Below are positions 21,708 to 30,570 of a stretch of 64,000 nucleotides of DNA, piece after piece (the stretch's first letter is position 1; the number at the start of each line of letters is the position of its first letter). Origin of the DNA: Epidermidibacterium keratini (GTDB lineage Bacteria > Actinomycetota > Actinomycetes > Mycobacteriales > Antricoccaceae); contig NZ_CP047156.1 in NCBI RefSeq assembly GCF_009834025.1, positions 1,302,001 to 1,366,000 of the forward strand, read 5' to 3'. The notes beneath the pieces were generated by a model. The model ran no database searches. It saw only the letters and a program-made list of their open reading frames with translations, and was not told the origin of the DNA. The position numbers and the translations under genes are program-made.

Positions 21708-23187
21708 TCTTGATCCGTGCCGGATCAAAGCGGCCGCCCATGGTCTTGGCCTTCTCGATCCGGATGTCGAGCAGCATCTTGAGCATGCGGCGCTTCTCGA
21801 CCAGGTCGAGAGCTTCCCATGCGGCATCCAGATCCTTCGTCTGGATCAGTGCGAGGAGTTGCCTGTCGGCGACCGGGGGAACGGCGGCTTTCGCGGCACG
21901 TTCGATCTCGGGCTTGAGGCGTTCCTCGACATCGGCCAGCATCGTCATGCTGATCCGGCCCTGTGCATACTCGCCCGCTGCGTCGGCGAGGCGCCTGCGC
22001 AGTGCTGCGACATGGTCCTGGGCTTCGCGGACCCGCTCGTTCCAGTTGTCGTCCGGGCCCAGAATGACCGCTAGGCTCTCAGGCTTGGACAGCCAACCAA
22101 GTAGTGCGCCGGTGACGTAAGCGTCCGTGTAGGGAATGTCGATACTGACCTTCCGGCACCCCACTTTCCCGCAGATGTAGTTGTCTCGAGGCATCCCAGT
22201 CCGCTTGCGATCCACGGCACCATGAATGCGCACCAAGGGGTGCGAACAGAAGCCGCACCTGGCAATGAATGACAGCAGCCACCTGGGGTGACTATGGTTG
22301 CCTTCCTCCACGTACCGAGTACGGCGAGCCCGGTCCGCAAGGATCTGGTTGACCTTCTCCCACTTTTCGACCGGAACGATCGCCGGCCAGTCCGCTTCAC
22401 CGATGACCTCGCCCTGATACATGCGCAGGCCCGCAATCGTTGGACTCTTGATGAGTTGGCGCAGGGTTGAGCTCATCCAACCTCGCGACTGGTCGGACGT
22501 CGGCTTCATCGGGGTCGGCACCCCCGCGCGATTCAGGCGAGTCACGATGTTGTTGATCGAGACCCCGTCCAGAATCTCATCGACGGCCGTGATGATGATC
22601 GAGGCCTTTCCCGGGTCGATCTCCTGACGAACCAGCGCACGCGTCTGCTCGTCATACACCCTGCGGTACCCGTAGGGGAGCCGACCGTGTGGGCGACCCT
22701 TCTGCGCGTTGAGCCGCACAGTGCGCAGCTGCCGGTCCCGGATCACCGCGGCGTCCTTCTCCGCAGTGAGGAACTCCAGCCCCATCATGAAGCTGTCGTC
22801 ATGGCGGGAAAAGTCATAGACCCGGCCCTTCGTCAGGTAGAGCACACCGGCTTCCTGACAAGCCGCACGCAGTTGCACGTACGCCAGTAGCTCACGTCCG
22901 GCGCGGGAGGGCTCCCACGTCACGAACGCGTCATACTTCTTGGAGGCGATCAGGTGGAGAGCCTCCTCGAACCCCTCACGCTCGCGGGTGCGCCACTTCG
23001 ATGCAGATCGATTGGCATCGGTGATGACCCTGCCGACATTCCACGTCTGCTGCGCGCACCAGGCGCGGCAGTCCGTCTCCTGATCGTCGGTCGAGCGCAT
23101 GAGGTAGTGACGATCCATCGAGGCTCGCGTGTATATGAGAGCCTTGATCTCGGAAGCCGGTGGTCGGGTGGGTAGTCGAGTCTCCAT
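21649..23187 (-). CDS. Large serine recombinase (ICE integrase)
   Basis: A 512-aa integrase. The N-terminal catalytic domain starts KALIYTRASMDRH, with the nucleophilic serine at about residue 23, and continues FVTWEPSRAGRELLAYVQLR. The recombinase domain contains KGRPHGRLPYGYRR. A zinc ribbon follows (CGFCSHPLVRI ... YICGKVGCRK), then a coiled-coil (VREAQDHVAALRRRLADAAG). It catalyses attP x attB recombination, needing a directionality factor for excision. The reading frame runs on past the attachment site into antisense of the ABC gene; AGAGGAG at 23201-23207 supports the ATG at 23187. An ATG at 23211 is a weaker alternative. Confidence 0.95.
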   Translation of the reverse strand: METRLPTRPPASEIKALIYTRASMDRHYLMRSTDDQETDCRAWCAQQTWNVGRVITDANRSASKWRTREREGFEEALHLIASKKYDAFVTWEPSRAGRELLAYVQLRAACQEAGVLYLTKGRVYDFSRHDDSFMMGLEFLTAEKDAAVIRDRQLRTVRLNAQKGRPHGRLPYGYRRVYDEQTRALVRQEIDPGKASIIITAVDEILDGVSINNIVTRLNRAGVPTPMKPTSDQSRGWMSSTLRQLIKSPTIAGLRMYQGEVIGEADWPAIVPVEKWEKVNQILADRARRTRYVEEGNHSHPRWLLSFIARCGFCSHPLVRIHGAVDRKRTGMPRDNYICGKVGCRKVSIDIPYTDAYVTGALLGWLSKPESLAVILGPDDNWNERVREAQDHVAALRRRLADAAGEYAQGRISMTMLADVEERLKPEIERAAKAAVPPVADRQLLALIQTKDLDAAWEALDLVEKRRMLKMLLDIRIEKAKTMGGRFDPARIKITPRFSVPETYQWRRPESS

Positions 23188-23217
23188 GACAGACAGGTGC
23201 TCCTCTTGCATCTGCCA

Positions 23218-23245
23218 TCTAGCTGCTGGGTGAGGCGACCTCGGC
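23218..23245. other. ICE right attachment junction
   Basis: An in-frame TAG at 23220-23222 precedes CTGCTGGGTGAGGCGACC. A normal ABC ATPase gene would read Leu-Leu-Asp-Glu-Ala-Thr-Ser here; the element supplies Gly (GGT) in place of the Walker B aspartate. The exchange point is therefore within or just left of GAGGCG (23232). The partner junction lies outside the window, so the core bases cannot be fixed. Confidence 0.7.
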
Positions 23246-23468
23246 GCTCGACAACGACACCGAACGTGCCCTGCAGGCCGCGCTTGACCGGCTAATCCAA
23301 GGCCGCACCACAATCACCATCGCGCACCGGCTCTCGACGATCCGCGACGCGGACCAGGTCGCCGTACTCTCCCGCGGCAAGGTCATCGAGACCGGCACCT
23401 ACGACGAGCTGCTCGAGCGCGGCGGCACCTTCGCCCGGCTCGCCGAGCGCGACGCCGTCGCCGTCTGA
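23223..23468 (+). pseudogene. 3' fragment of an ABC-transporter ATPase gene cut by the ICE
   Basis: 81 codons and a stop: [16 protein letters not shown] (Walker B region and D-loop), then [18 protein letters not shown] with the switch histidine, and [20 protein letters not shown]. This is the C-terminal end of an exporter-type ABC ATPase, usually fused to a membrane domain. It has no start and is separated from the rest of the gene by the whole ICE. The Walker B Asp codon is changed to Gly at the junction. Excision would restore the gene. Confidence 0.92.
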
Positions 23469-23486
23469 CCCGCCGCGCTCCTGCCA

Positions 23487-23551
23487 AAAATGGACGAGAG
23501 CGGCGGGGTCACGTCGCTATGTCGCATGACCCCTCCGCTCTCGTCCATTTT
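23487..23551. repeat. Long hairpin element, family 1, copy A
   Basis: AAAATGGACGAGAGCGG (23487-23503) pairs perfectly with CCGCTCTCGTCCATTTT (23535-23551). After one mismatch an inner GGGGTCA/TGACCCC stem follows. The loop centre GTCACGTCG is shared with the copy at 37444-37516. It lies between the ABC remnant and the VOC pseudogene. Confidence 0.75.
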
Positions 23552-23580
23552 CGCACCCCGGATCGGCATGCTCTGGCGGC

Positions 23581-23924
23581 ATGGATATCCGGTGGATCAC
23601 CGCGTTCCTCGATTTTGAGCCCACGTCGTTCGAGCGTGGCGCCGAGTTCTGGAGCGCCGTGACCGGGTACGCCGTCTCGGCGCCGCGCAGCGAGCACCCT
23701 GAGTTCGCGAGGCTCGAGCCACCCGACGGCGATGCCTACCTGAGGGTGCAGCGACTCGAGGATGGGCCGAGCCGAATCCACCTGGACCTGCACTTCGACG
23801 ACGTACGCCGCCACGCCGACCGCGCAATCACGCTGGGCGCCAGGAGCTCGGCGCGACGGTCGTCGAGGCAGGACCCGACTGGACCGTGCTGCGCGACCCG
23901 GCCGGCCTCTCCTACTGCATCTGA
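23581..23924 (+). pseudogene. VOC/glyoxalase-family gene with internal deletion
   Basis: The first ~85 codons (WITAFLDFEPTSFERGAEFW, LRVQRLEDGPSRIHLDLHFD) are a close copy of the intact VOC gene at 29801. At LGA the frame jumps: the following bases encode QELGATVVEAGPDWTVLRDP and SYCI in another frame, which is the C-terminus of that same gene. About 360 bp of the middle are missing and the junction is out of frame. The deletion falls where the two VOC half-domains share similar LGAT coding sequence. The product cannot be functional in its original form. Confidence 0.85.
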
Positions 23925-24055
23925 GGAACCGACTGCCGCTGCTAACGCGCCCGGCACGACGGGTGCCCCGAGCCGCTCCGATATCAAACCGGAGACGGCA
24001 CGCGACCAGGGATTACCTCGAAACGCGAGCTAGCGCGGCCGGTACCGTCATAGCC

Positions 24056-27000
24056 ATGGTCGATGACCGCCCGGAGCCCACGGGTCACGCGCTGCTGCCT
24101 GCCTTGATCGCCGGTGACCGCGCACCGGCACCGCGAACCCTGGTCGACATCTTCGCCGCCGTTGTCGAGGCACATCCCGACGCCGCCGCCGTCGACAGCG
24201 GCCTGCTCACCCTGACGTACGCCGAACTCAACGAGGCAGCCACCGAGCTTGCCGAGCGATTGGCCGAAGCGGGCATCGGGCGCGGCGACAAGGTCGGCGT
24301 ACGAATCCGGTCGGGTACGACGGACCTCTACGTCGCGATCCTCGGCGTCCTGCGCGCTGGCGCGGCGTATGTCCCGGTCGATGCCGACGACCCCGACGAG
24401 CGGGCCAGACTCGTCTTTGGCGAAGCGAAGGTAGCTGCCCTCGTCGGCAACGACCTGGCGATCACGACCACCGACACCAAAGGCAGCGGCAATGCCGGCG
24501 ACCCGGGCCCCGAGGACGACGCGTGGGTCATCTTCACCTCCGGCTCCACCGGCACGCCCAAGGGTGTCGCGGTCACCCACCGCAACGCCGCAGCGTTCGT
24601 CGACGCCGAGGCGCGGATGTTCCTGGCGCAGGACGGCATCGAGCCGATCGGCCCGGACGACCGCGTGATGGCCGGACTGTCCGTCGCCTTCGATGCCAGC
24701 TGCGAGGAGATCTGGCTGGCGTGGGCCAACGGCGCGTGCCTCGTGCCCGCGCCCCGCTCACTGGTGCGCAGCGGCGTGGACGTCGGCCCATGGCTGGTCG
24801 CCAACGAGATCACCATCGTCTCGACGGTCCCGACCCTGGTCGCACTGTGGCCGCCGTCGTCACTGGATCGGGTGCGGCTGCTCATTATGGGCGGCGAGGC
24901 CTGCCCGCTGGAGCTGGCCGAGCGGCTGCAGGCCCCCGGCCGCGAGGTCTGGAACACCTACGGCCCGACGGAGGCGACCGTCGTCGCGTGCGGGGCGCTG
25001 CTCGATGGCACCGCGCCGATTCGGATCGGCCTGCCGCTGGACGGGTGGGATCTCGCGGTCGTCGACGCCGACGGCCGGCCGGTGGCCGAGGGCGAGAGCG
25101 GCGAGCTGATCATCGGCGGCGTTGGGCTGGCGCGCTACCTCGACCCGGCAAAGGACGCCGAGAAGTATGCGCCCATGCCGAGCCTGGGCTGGCAACGCGC
25201 CTACCGCTCGGGCGACATCGTGCGCAACGACGCGGCCGGGCTGGTCTTCGCCGGACGTGCCGACGACCAGATCAAGCTCGGCGGACGCCGCATCGAGCTC
25301 GGCGAGATCGACGGCAACCTGCTCGGCGTACCAGGCGTCGTCTCGGCCGCGGCCGCCGTCCGCAAGACCGCGGCCGGCAACCAGCTGCTCGTCGGCTACC
25401 TCACCGTAGGCGACGAGTACGACGAACCGACCGCCCGCGCGCTGCTGACCGAACGGATGCCCGCCGCGCTCGTCCCCCGCCTCGTCGTCGTCGACGAGCT
25501 GCCCACCCGCACGTCGGGCAAGGTCGACCGTGACGCGTTGCCGTGGCCGCCGCCGGAGAGCCCTCAGTCTGCTGCCGCCACGGGGCTCAGCGCGACCGCG
25601 GAGTGGCTCGGCGGCATCTGGGCCGACGTGATCGGGGCGCGTCCCACCTCGCCGAAGGATGACTTCTTCGGGTACGGCGGCGGCTCGCTGACCGCAGCCC
25701 AGGTGGTCAGCCGGGTCCGCGAGCGCTTCCCCGAGACCGCCGTCGCCGACGTCTACACCCACCCCACCCTCGGCGACTTCGCCGCGTGGCTCGATGAGCA
25801 GACCGGCGCCGAGGCCCTCGTCCGCACCGACCGCAAGGTCAACCCGATCCCGGTCAAGACCCAGGTCGGGCAGTGGCTGGCGCAGATCCCGCTCAGCGCA
25901 CTCGCCGGGCTGCGCTGGCTCGCGTGGCTGATGCTCGGCTCAACCGTCGTGGCGAGTTTCGGACCGAGCTGGCTGCCCACGTTCGCGTGGTGGGTGCTGG
26001 TGCCCACGACCTTCCTGTTCATCACCCCACCCGGGCTGATGCTGCTGAGCGCGGGACTCGCCCGGCTCGTGCTGCGCGGCGTCCAGCCCGGCACGCACCC
26101 GCGTGGCGGAAAGATCCACCTGCGCGTCTGGCTCGCCGAGCGGTTGCAGGACGAGCTGGCCGCCACCGGGCTCGCGGGCACGATCTGGTTTCCCTGGTAC
26201 GCAAGGCTTCTCGGTGCCAAGATCGGTCGCGGCGTCGACCTGCACGCCCTGCCGCCGGTGACCGGACTGCTCACGGTGGGCGGCGACGCGGCGATCGAGC
26301 CGGAGGTCGACCTGCAGGGTCACTGGATCGACGGCGACGTCGTACACCTCGCCCCGATCACCATCGGCGCACGCGCCCGAGTCGGCGCGCGAAGCACGCT
26401 CGCGCCCGGAACGAGGATCGGCAAGGACGCCGAGATCGGACCCGGCTCGTACGTCGCCGGCGACGTACCCGAGGGCGAGTTCTGGTCGGGCGCGCCCGCG
26501 GAGTACGCCGCCAAGGCCCGCGGCCCGTGGACCGGCGAAGTGGCTCCGGCCCGACGCCGGTGGCTCTTCGCGTACGGCGCCATGGCGGTCGCGATCGCTT
26601 TCCTGCCAGGGATCGCGGCGGTGATCGCGGCGCTGGTCGTGTGGCCGGCGATCTCGCAGACCGACAGCCTGGGCGCTGCGGTGGCGGCCGGCTGGCCGTG
26701 GCTGCTGCCGGCGGCGCTCGTGTGGTTCGTCGCCCTGGCATTGCTGGTGGCGGGGGCGACTCGCCTGTTCGGACGGTGGATCGAGCCTGGGCACTACCCC
26801 GTGCGTTCTGGGGCGGGCCTGGCCATCTGGTCGACGGTGCGGATGCTCGACGAGGCCCGCACGTGGCTATTTCCGCTCTACTCCAGCATGCTCACCCCGA
26901 CCTGGCTGCGGCTGCTCGGGGCCAAGATCGGCCAGGACGTCGAAGCCTCGACCGTGCTGCTCATCCCCAAGCTCGTGCAGGTCAACGACGGCGCGTTTCT

Positions 27001-27949
27001 GGCCGACGACACGATGGTCGGCACCTACGAGCTCGGCGAGGGCTGGATCCGGGTCGAGCGGGTCAAGGTCGGCAAGCGGGCCTTCGTCGGCAACTCCGGG
27101 ATGCTCGCGCCGGGTCGGCGGGTACGCAAGCAGTCGCTGGTCGCCGTACTCTCGGCCGCTCCTTCGCGCGCCGAGGCCAAGGTGGGTCAGTCGTGGCTCG
27201 GTTCGCCGCCACGGAAGCTGCGGCGTACGGCGTCCGATCGCGACCAGTCGCGCACCTACGAGCCGGGCACAAAGCTGAAGATGCTGCGCGCGCTCGTCGA
27301 GCTGGCCCGCGTCGTACCGCTGTGGTGTCTGGCCGCGCTCACGGTCGCCGTTGGCGTCACGCTGCTCGCGCTGCTGTCATATGCGTGGTGGCTCGCGGTG
27401 CTGCTCTGTGGCGTGGTGCTGGCTGCCGCCGGAGCGATCGCCGCCGGCCTCACAGTGCTCGCAAAGTGGATCTTCGTCGGCAAGCACCGCAGCGGAGAGC
27501 ACGAGCTCTGGACCTCGTTTGTCTGGCGCAACGAGCTGGCCGACACCTTCACCGAGCTGCTGGCGGCGCCCTGGTTTGCCGGCCACGCCGCGGGCTCACC
27601 GGCGCTCAATGTGTGGCTGCGCGCGATGGGCGCACGGATCGGCACGGGCGTGTGGTGCGACACCTACTGGCTGCCCGAGACCGACCTGGTCACGCTCGGC
27701 GACGGCGCCACCGTCAACCGCGGTTGCGTGCTGCAGACCCACCTGTTTCACGATCGCGTGCTCAGCATGGACGCCGTCGTACTCGACGCGGGCGCCACGC
27801 TCGGCCCGAACTCCGTCGTACTGCCCGCCGCTTCGATCGGCCGCGACGCCACGGTCGGGCCCGTGTCGTTGGTCATGCGCGGCGAGGGCGTACCGTCGCG
27901 GACACGCTGGATCGGCAACCCGATCGGACCCTGGGAGGAAGACGCTTGA
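24056..27949 (+). CDS. Pls/PosA-type NRPS-like membrane protein
   Basis: A 1297-aa protein. The adenylation domain (residues ~25-500) has FTSGSTGTPKGVAVTH (A3, ~160), NTYGPTEATV (A5, ~300), YRSGDIV (A7), GRADDQIKLGGRRIELGE (A8) and TSGKVDRDALP (A10). A carrier domain follows with DDFFGYGGGSLTAAQ, phosphopantetheine serine near 544. Then come three repeats of membrane helices plus a left-handed beta-helix acyltransferase-like domain (for example IGARARVGARSTLAPGTRIG). This layout matches the Pls/PosA family related to poly-lysine synthetases, which make amino-acid homopolymers. Monomer and product are not readable. The stop overlaps the M1 peptidase start; the PPTase downstream would activate the carrier domain. 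Confidence 0.9.
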   Translation: MVDDRPEPTGHALLPALIAGDRAPAPRTLVDIFAAVVEAHPDAAAVDSGLLTLTYAELNEAATELAERLAEAGIGRGDKVGVRIRSGTTDLYVAILGVLRAGAAYVPVDADDPDERARLVFGEAKVAALVGNDLAITTTDTKGSGNAGDPGPEDDAWVIFTSGSTGTPKGVAVTHRNAAAFVDAEARMFLAQDGIEPIGPDDRVMAGLSVAFDASCEEIWLAWANGACLVPAPRSLVRSGVDVGPWLVANEITIVSTVPTLVALWPPSSLDRVRLLIMGGEACPLELAERLQAPGREVWNTYGPTEATVVACGALLDGTAPIRIGLPLDGWDLAVVDADGRPVAEGESGELIIGGVGLARYLDPAKDAEKYAPMPSLGWQRAYRSGDIVRNDAAGLVFAGRADDQIKLGGRRIELGEIDGNLLGVPGVVSAAAAVRKTAAGNQLLVGYLTVGDEYDEPTARALLTERMPAALVPRLVVVDELPTRTSGKVDRDALPWPPPESPQSAAATGLSATAEWLGGIWADVIGARPTSPKDDFFGYGGGSLTAAQVVSRVRERFPETAVADVYTHPTLGDFAAWLDEQTGAEALVRTDRKVNPIPVKTQVGQWLAQIPLSALAGLRWLAWLMLGSTVVASFGPSWLPTFAWWVLVPTTFLFITPPGLMLLSAGLARLVLRGVQPGTHPRGGKIHLRVWLAERLQDELAATGLAGTIWFPWYARLLGAKIGRGVDLHALPPVTGLLTVGGDAAIEPEVDLQGHWIDGDVVHLAPITIGARARVGARSTLAPGTRIGKDAEIGPGSYVAGDVPEGEFWSGAPAEYAAKARGPWTGEVAPARRRWLFAYGAMAVAIAFLPGIAAVIAALVVWPAISQTDSLGAAVAAGWPWLLPAALVWFVALALLVAGATRLFGRWIEPGHYPVRSGAGLAIWSTVRMLDEARTWLFPLYSSMLTPTWLRLLGAKIGQDVEASTVLLIPKLVQVNDGAFLADDTMVGTYELGEGWIRVERVKVGKRAFVGNSGMLAPGRRVRKQSLVAVLSAAPSRAEAKVGQSWLGSPPRKLRRTASDRDQSRTYEPGTKLKMLRALVELARVVPLWCLAALTVAVGVTLLALLSYAWWLAVLLCGVVLAAAGAIAAGLTVLAKWIFVGKHRSGEHELWTSFVWRNELADTFTELLAAPWFAGHAAGSPALNVWLRAMGARIGTGVWCDTYWLPETDLVTLGDGATVNRGCVLQTHLFHDRVLSMDAVVLDAGATLGPNSVVLPAASIGRDATVGPVSLVMRGEGVPSRTRWIGNPIGPWEEDA

Positions 27950-29259
27950 GGCGCCATGGCAGCGACCCGTACGTGCCCAACCATGGCGACGACAGCTACC
28001 GGGTCGAGCATTACGACCTGAATCTGGCCTACAAAGTCGCAGGCAACCGGCTCGATGCCGAGGCCACCTTGAGCTGCCGCGCCGGCGAGGCAGCAATCGG
28101 CGCGCTCGAGCTCGACCTGCATACGCTTCGCGTGGTGAAGCTGTGGGTCGATGGCGCCGTCGCCAAGTGGACCCATCGCGGTGACCGGGTGCGGGTGCAG
28201 CTGCCGCGACCCATCGGTGCGGGTATGCCGTTCACGGTGCGGGTGCGCTACTCCGGCAGCCCTACACTCGTGCGCTCGCGACGCCTCGGCACGGCGGGAT
28301 GGGAAGAGCTCACCGACGGCGTCATCGTCGCCTCCCAGCCGCACGGCGCGCCCTCGTGGTTTCCGTGCAACGACCGCCCCGACAACAAGACGACCTACCG
28401 GATCGCGGTCAGCGTTCCGGTCGGATACCGCGTGGCTGCGTCGGGCGAGCTGGTTGAGTGCCGACGCAGCGGCGCGTCTCGGGAGTGGATCTTCGAGCAG
28501 GGCGTGCCGATGGCAACCTACCTCGCGACGGTCCAGATCGGCCGCTACCAGCTCATCGAGCAAGACTCGCCTCGAGTGCCGGTGCGGGTGCTTGCTCCTC
28601 GCCGCCTGGCGCCAGGCTTTGCGGCTGCCTTCGGTGCGCAGCCGCAGATGCTGACGTTCTTCGAGTCGGTCTTCGGCCCCTACCCCTTCGCGTCGTACAC
28701 GGCAGTCATCACCGACGACCCGCTGGAGATTCCCCTTGAATCGCAGGGTCTTTCGACGTTCGGTCGCAACTTCATGACCAACACCTGGGACTCGATCCGG
28801 CTCGTCGCGCACGAGCTGGCGCACCAGTGGTTCGGTAACGCCGTCACCTTGGGCCGGTGGAGTGATATCTGGCTGCATGAAGGTTTTGCCTGCTATGCCG
28901 AGTGGCTGTGGTCGGAGCACGCCGGCGTCCAGAGCGCCAACGAGCGGGCCGCCCACCACTACGCGCGAATGGTCGCGACCCAAGGACCCGAACTCGTGCT
29001 GTCCGAACCCGGGCCGGCGCTGATGTTTGACGACCGCGTCTACAAGCGCGGTGCTCTTACCCTGCACGCGTTGCGCGCTGAGGTCGGCGACGAGGTCTTC
29101 TTTGACATCCTGCGCTCTTGGGTCGCGGAACATCGCGGCGGCAACGTGAGCACCGAGCAGTTCGTCGCACACTGCGCGGCGCGGGCCGGACGTGACCTAA
29201 GCAGCCTGTTTACGCAGTGGCTGGACCAGGTGCCGCTGCCCCCGCTCCCCCAGGTCTAA
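27946..29259 (+). CDS. M1-family aminopeptidase (short form)
   Basis: A 437-aa zinc aminopeptidase. HELAHQWFGN (zinc ligands and catalytic Glu) is followed by WSDIWLHEGFACYAEW, whose Glu is the third ligand, and an ESQG segment replaces the usual GAMEN-type exopeptidase motif. Only the N-terminal beta-saddle and catalytic domains are present; the C-terminal helical domain of ~850-aa relatives is missing, as in other short actinobacterial members. I place the start at a TTG (27946) overlapping the NRPS stop, after GGGAGGA; a GTG at 27973 is an alternative. Coupling to the NRPS-like gene suggests a shared role, perhaps processing its product (inference). Confidence 0.88.
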   Translation: MRRHGSDPYVPNHGDDSYRVEHYDLNLAYKVAGNRLDAEATLSCRAGEAAIGALELDLHTLRVVKLWVDGAVAKWTHRGDRVRVQLPRPIGAGMPFTVRVRYSGSPTLVRSRRLGTAGWEELTDGVIVASQPHGAPSWFPCNDRPDNKTTYRIAVSVPVGYRVAASGELVECRRSGASREWIFEQGVPMATYLATVQIGRYQLIEQDSPRVPVRVLAPRRLAPGFAAAFGAQPQMLTFFESVFGPYPFASYTAVITDDPLEIPLESQGLSTFGRNFMTNTWDSIRLVAHELAHQWFGNAVTLGRWSDIWLHEGFACYAEWLWSEHAGVQSANERAAHHYARMVATQGPELVLSEPGPALMFDDRVYKRGALTLHALRAEVGDEVFFDILRSWVAEHRGGNVSTEQFVAHCAARAGRDLSSLFTQWLDQVPLPPLPQV

Positions 29260-29746
29260 GCGGGTCAACGACCGCCAGGCTGGCCCACATTCCCTGCGGC
29301 GCAGGAAGAGTCCGCACGTCCCAGTCGGCCAGGCGTACGCCGGTCATCGGCGCGTCGAGGCCCCGCCCGGTCGCTTTGAGCACCGCCTCCTTGCCGCACC
29401 ACAGCGCCGCCCGCTCGGCCGGAGTATCGGCGTACTCGTCGTCGGCAAGCACCAAGGAAGGGTCGAAGGCGCGGTCAACGTCGGTGATGACCTCGATGTC
29501 AATGCCGATCGCACCGTGACCACCCACGGCCGTGACCAGGTGGCCTCCGGCGTGCGACGCGCTGACCGGGACGTCGTCACCAGTCGACAAGCGGGCCCAC
29601 GGGCGGCCGTGTGCCGAAGCACCGCAGCGAGCACAGAGGTGGCCGGTCGTCACCGTCGCGGGTTCGACGTCCCACACCGCAGCGACGTGCTCCCGCAACA
29701 CGTCAGTGGTACGGCGGGAATCGTCGTACCAGCGCACATCTGGCAT
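29210..29746 (-). CDS. 4'-phosphopantetheinyl transferase (Sfp-type)
   Basis: A 178-aa enzyme that moves phosphopantetheine from CoA to a carrier-domain serine. The magnesium/CoA motifs are GAIGIDIEVITDVDRAF and WCGKEAVLKATGRGLD, with VPVSASHAGGHLVTAV upstream. It is convergent with the M1 peptidase gene and overlaps its last ~50 bp. Its closeness to the NRPS-like gene makes that carrier domain the likely substrate. GTG at 29749 is an alternative start. Confidence 0.9.
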   Translation of the reverse strand: MPDVRWYDDSRRTTDVLREHVAAVWDVEPATVTTGHLCARCGASAHGRPWARLSTGDDVPVSASHAGGHLVTAVGGHGAIGIDIEVITDVDRAFDPSLVLADDEYADTPAERAALWCGKEAVLKATGRGLDAPMTGVRLADWDVRTLPAPQGMWASLAVVDPLRPGGAGAAAPGPATA

Positions 29747-29800
29747 CACGCACGCATCGTACGGTCGCTGCGCAGTGCCGCATCGGCATACGCTGACCGC

Positions 29801-30523
29801 ATGGACATCCGGTGGATCACCGCATTCCTGGACTTCGAGCCCGCTGCGCACGAGCGCGCCACCGCGTTCTGGAGCGCCGTCACCGGGTACGCCGTCTCCG
29901 AGCCACGCGGCGAGCATGCCGAGTTCGCCACGCTGATCCCGCCCAACGGTGACGCCTATCTGCGGGTGCAGCGCCAGGAAGAAGGGCCGAGCCGGATCCA
30001 CCTGGACCTGCATGTCGACGACGTGCGCCGTCACGCCGACCGCGCCATCTCGCTCGGTGCGACCGAGCTCGTGGCCTGTGACTACGTCACGTTGCGCTCA
30101 CCCGGCGGGTTGGAGTTCTGCTTCGTCACCCACCCCGGCGAGTCTGCGCCGCCGATGACCCAGTGGGACGGCGGCCTCGCCAGCGCAGCAAGCCAGCTGT
30201 GCATCGACGTACCGGCGAGCCGCTGGGACGCCGAACGTGACTTCTGGGGCGGCGTGCTCGGCGTCCCCATCGAGTACGCCGGGGGCTCCTATGCGCAGAC
30301 CCCGCCGTCGGCCGACCGGCCCATGCACCTGGTCCTTCAGCGTCTCGACGACGACCCGCCGACCGTAGGTGCGCACCTGGATTTCGAAACCAACGCACGT
30401 GACGACGAGGCGGCGCGCCACCAGGAGCTGGGTGCGACCGTGCTCGACACCGGACCCGAGTGGACAGTACTTCGCGACCCCGCCGGTCTGCCCTACTGCA
30501 TCTGCGGACCGGACTGCCGCTAG
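29801..30523 (+). CDS. Two-domain VOC/glyoxalase-family protein (intact copy)
   Basis: A 240-aa protein of two tandem VOC half-domains. The first begins MDIRWITAFLDFEPAAHERA and contains EGPSRIHLDLHVDDVRRHAD; the second begins LCIDVPASRWDAERDFWGGV and ends TVLRDPAGLPYCIC. VOC proteins bind a metal in a paired beta-alpha-beta fold and act as glyoxalases, dioxygenases or resistance proteins; the substrate is unknown. A truncated paralogue lies at 23581. The start is 54 bp from the divergent PPTase start, so the two share a promoter region. Confidence 0.85.
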   Translation: MDIRWITAFLDFEPAAHERATAFWSAVTGYAVSEPRGEHAEFATLIPPNGDAYLRVQRQEEGPSRIHLDLHVDDVRRHADRAISLGATELVACDYVTLRSPGGLEFCFVTHPGESAPPMTQWDGGLASAASQLCIDVPASRWDAERDFWGGVLGVPIEYAGGSYAQTPPSADRPMHLVLQRLDDDPPTVGAHLDFETNARDDEAARHQELGATVLDTGPEWTVLRDPAGLPYCICGPDCR

Positions 30524-30570
30524 CGGCCCGGTATGTTCAGCGGACACCCCCGTCTAGAAGAAGGTGTCCC

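Larger units (their letters stand above)
1..23231. mobile_element. Integrative and conjugative element, right-hand part
   Basis: The segment holds a mating apparatus (VirB4-like ATPase, VirD4-like coupling protein, VirB6- and VirB8-like membrane proteins, pilin-like peptides, cell-wall hydrolase), mobile-DNA maintenance genes (ArdC-like, primase, ParB-like, SSB-like) and a terminal serine recombinase. The right boundary is about 23229-23232, where an ABC-transporter ATPase gene resumes in the middle of its Walker B motif. The left end and the 5' half of the ABC gene are not in the window, so the element extends further left. Only the AraC gene at the very start could conceivably be something else. 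No relaxase gene is visible. Core genes are almost all on the plus strand with short overlaps; minus-strand genes inside are cargo. Confidence 0.88.

Noticed and set aside
23188-23313. N-terminal extension of the serine recombinase reaching into the ABC fragment
   Set aside because: The extra residues are antisense of ABC coding sequence beyond the attachment site; the catalytic domain starts normally after the ATG at 23187, which has AGAGGAG upstream.
23100-23600. tRNA gene as ICE target
   Set aside because: No cloverleaf is present at the junction; the flank is clearly an ABC ATPase gene, and the integrase is a serine rather than tyrosine recombinase.
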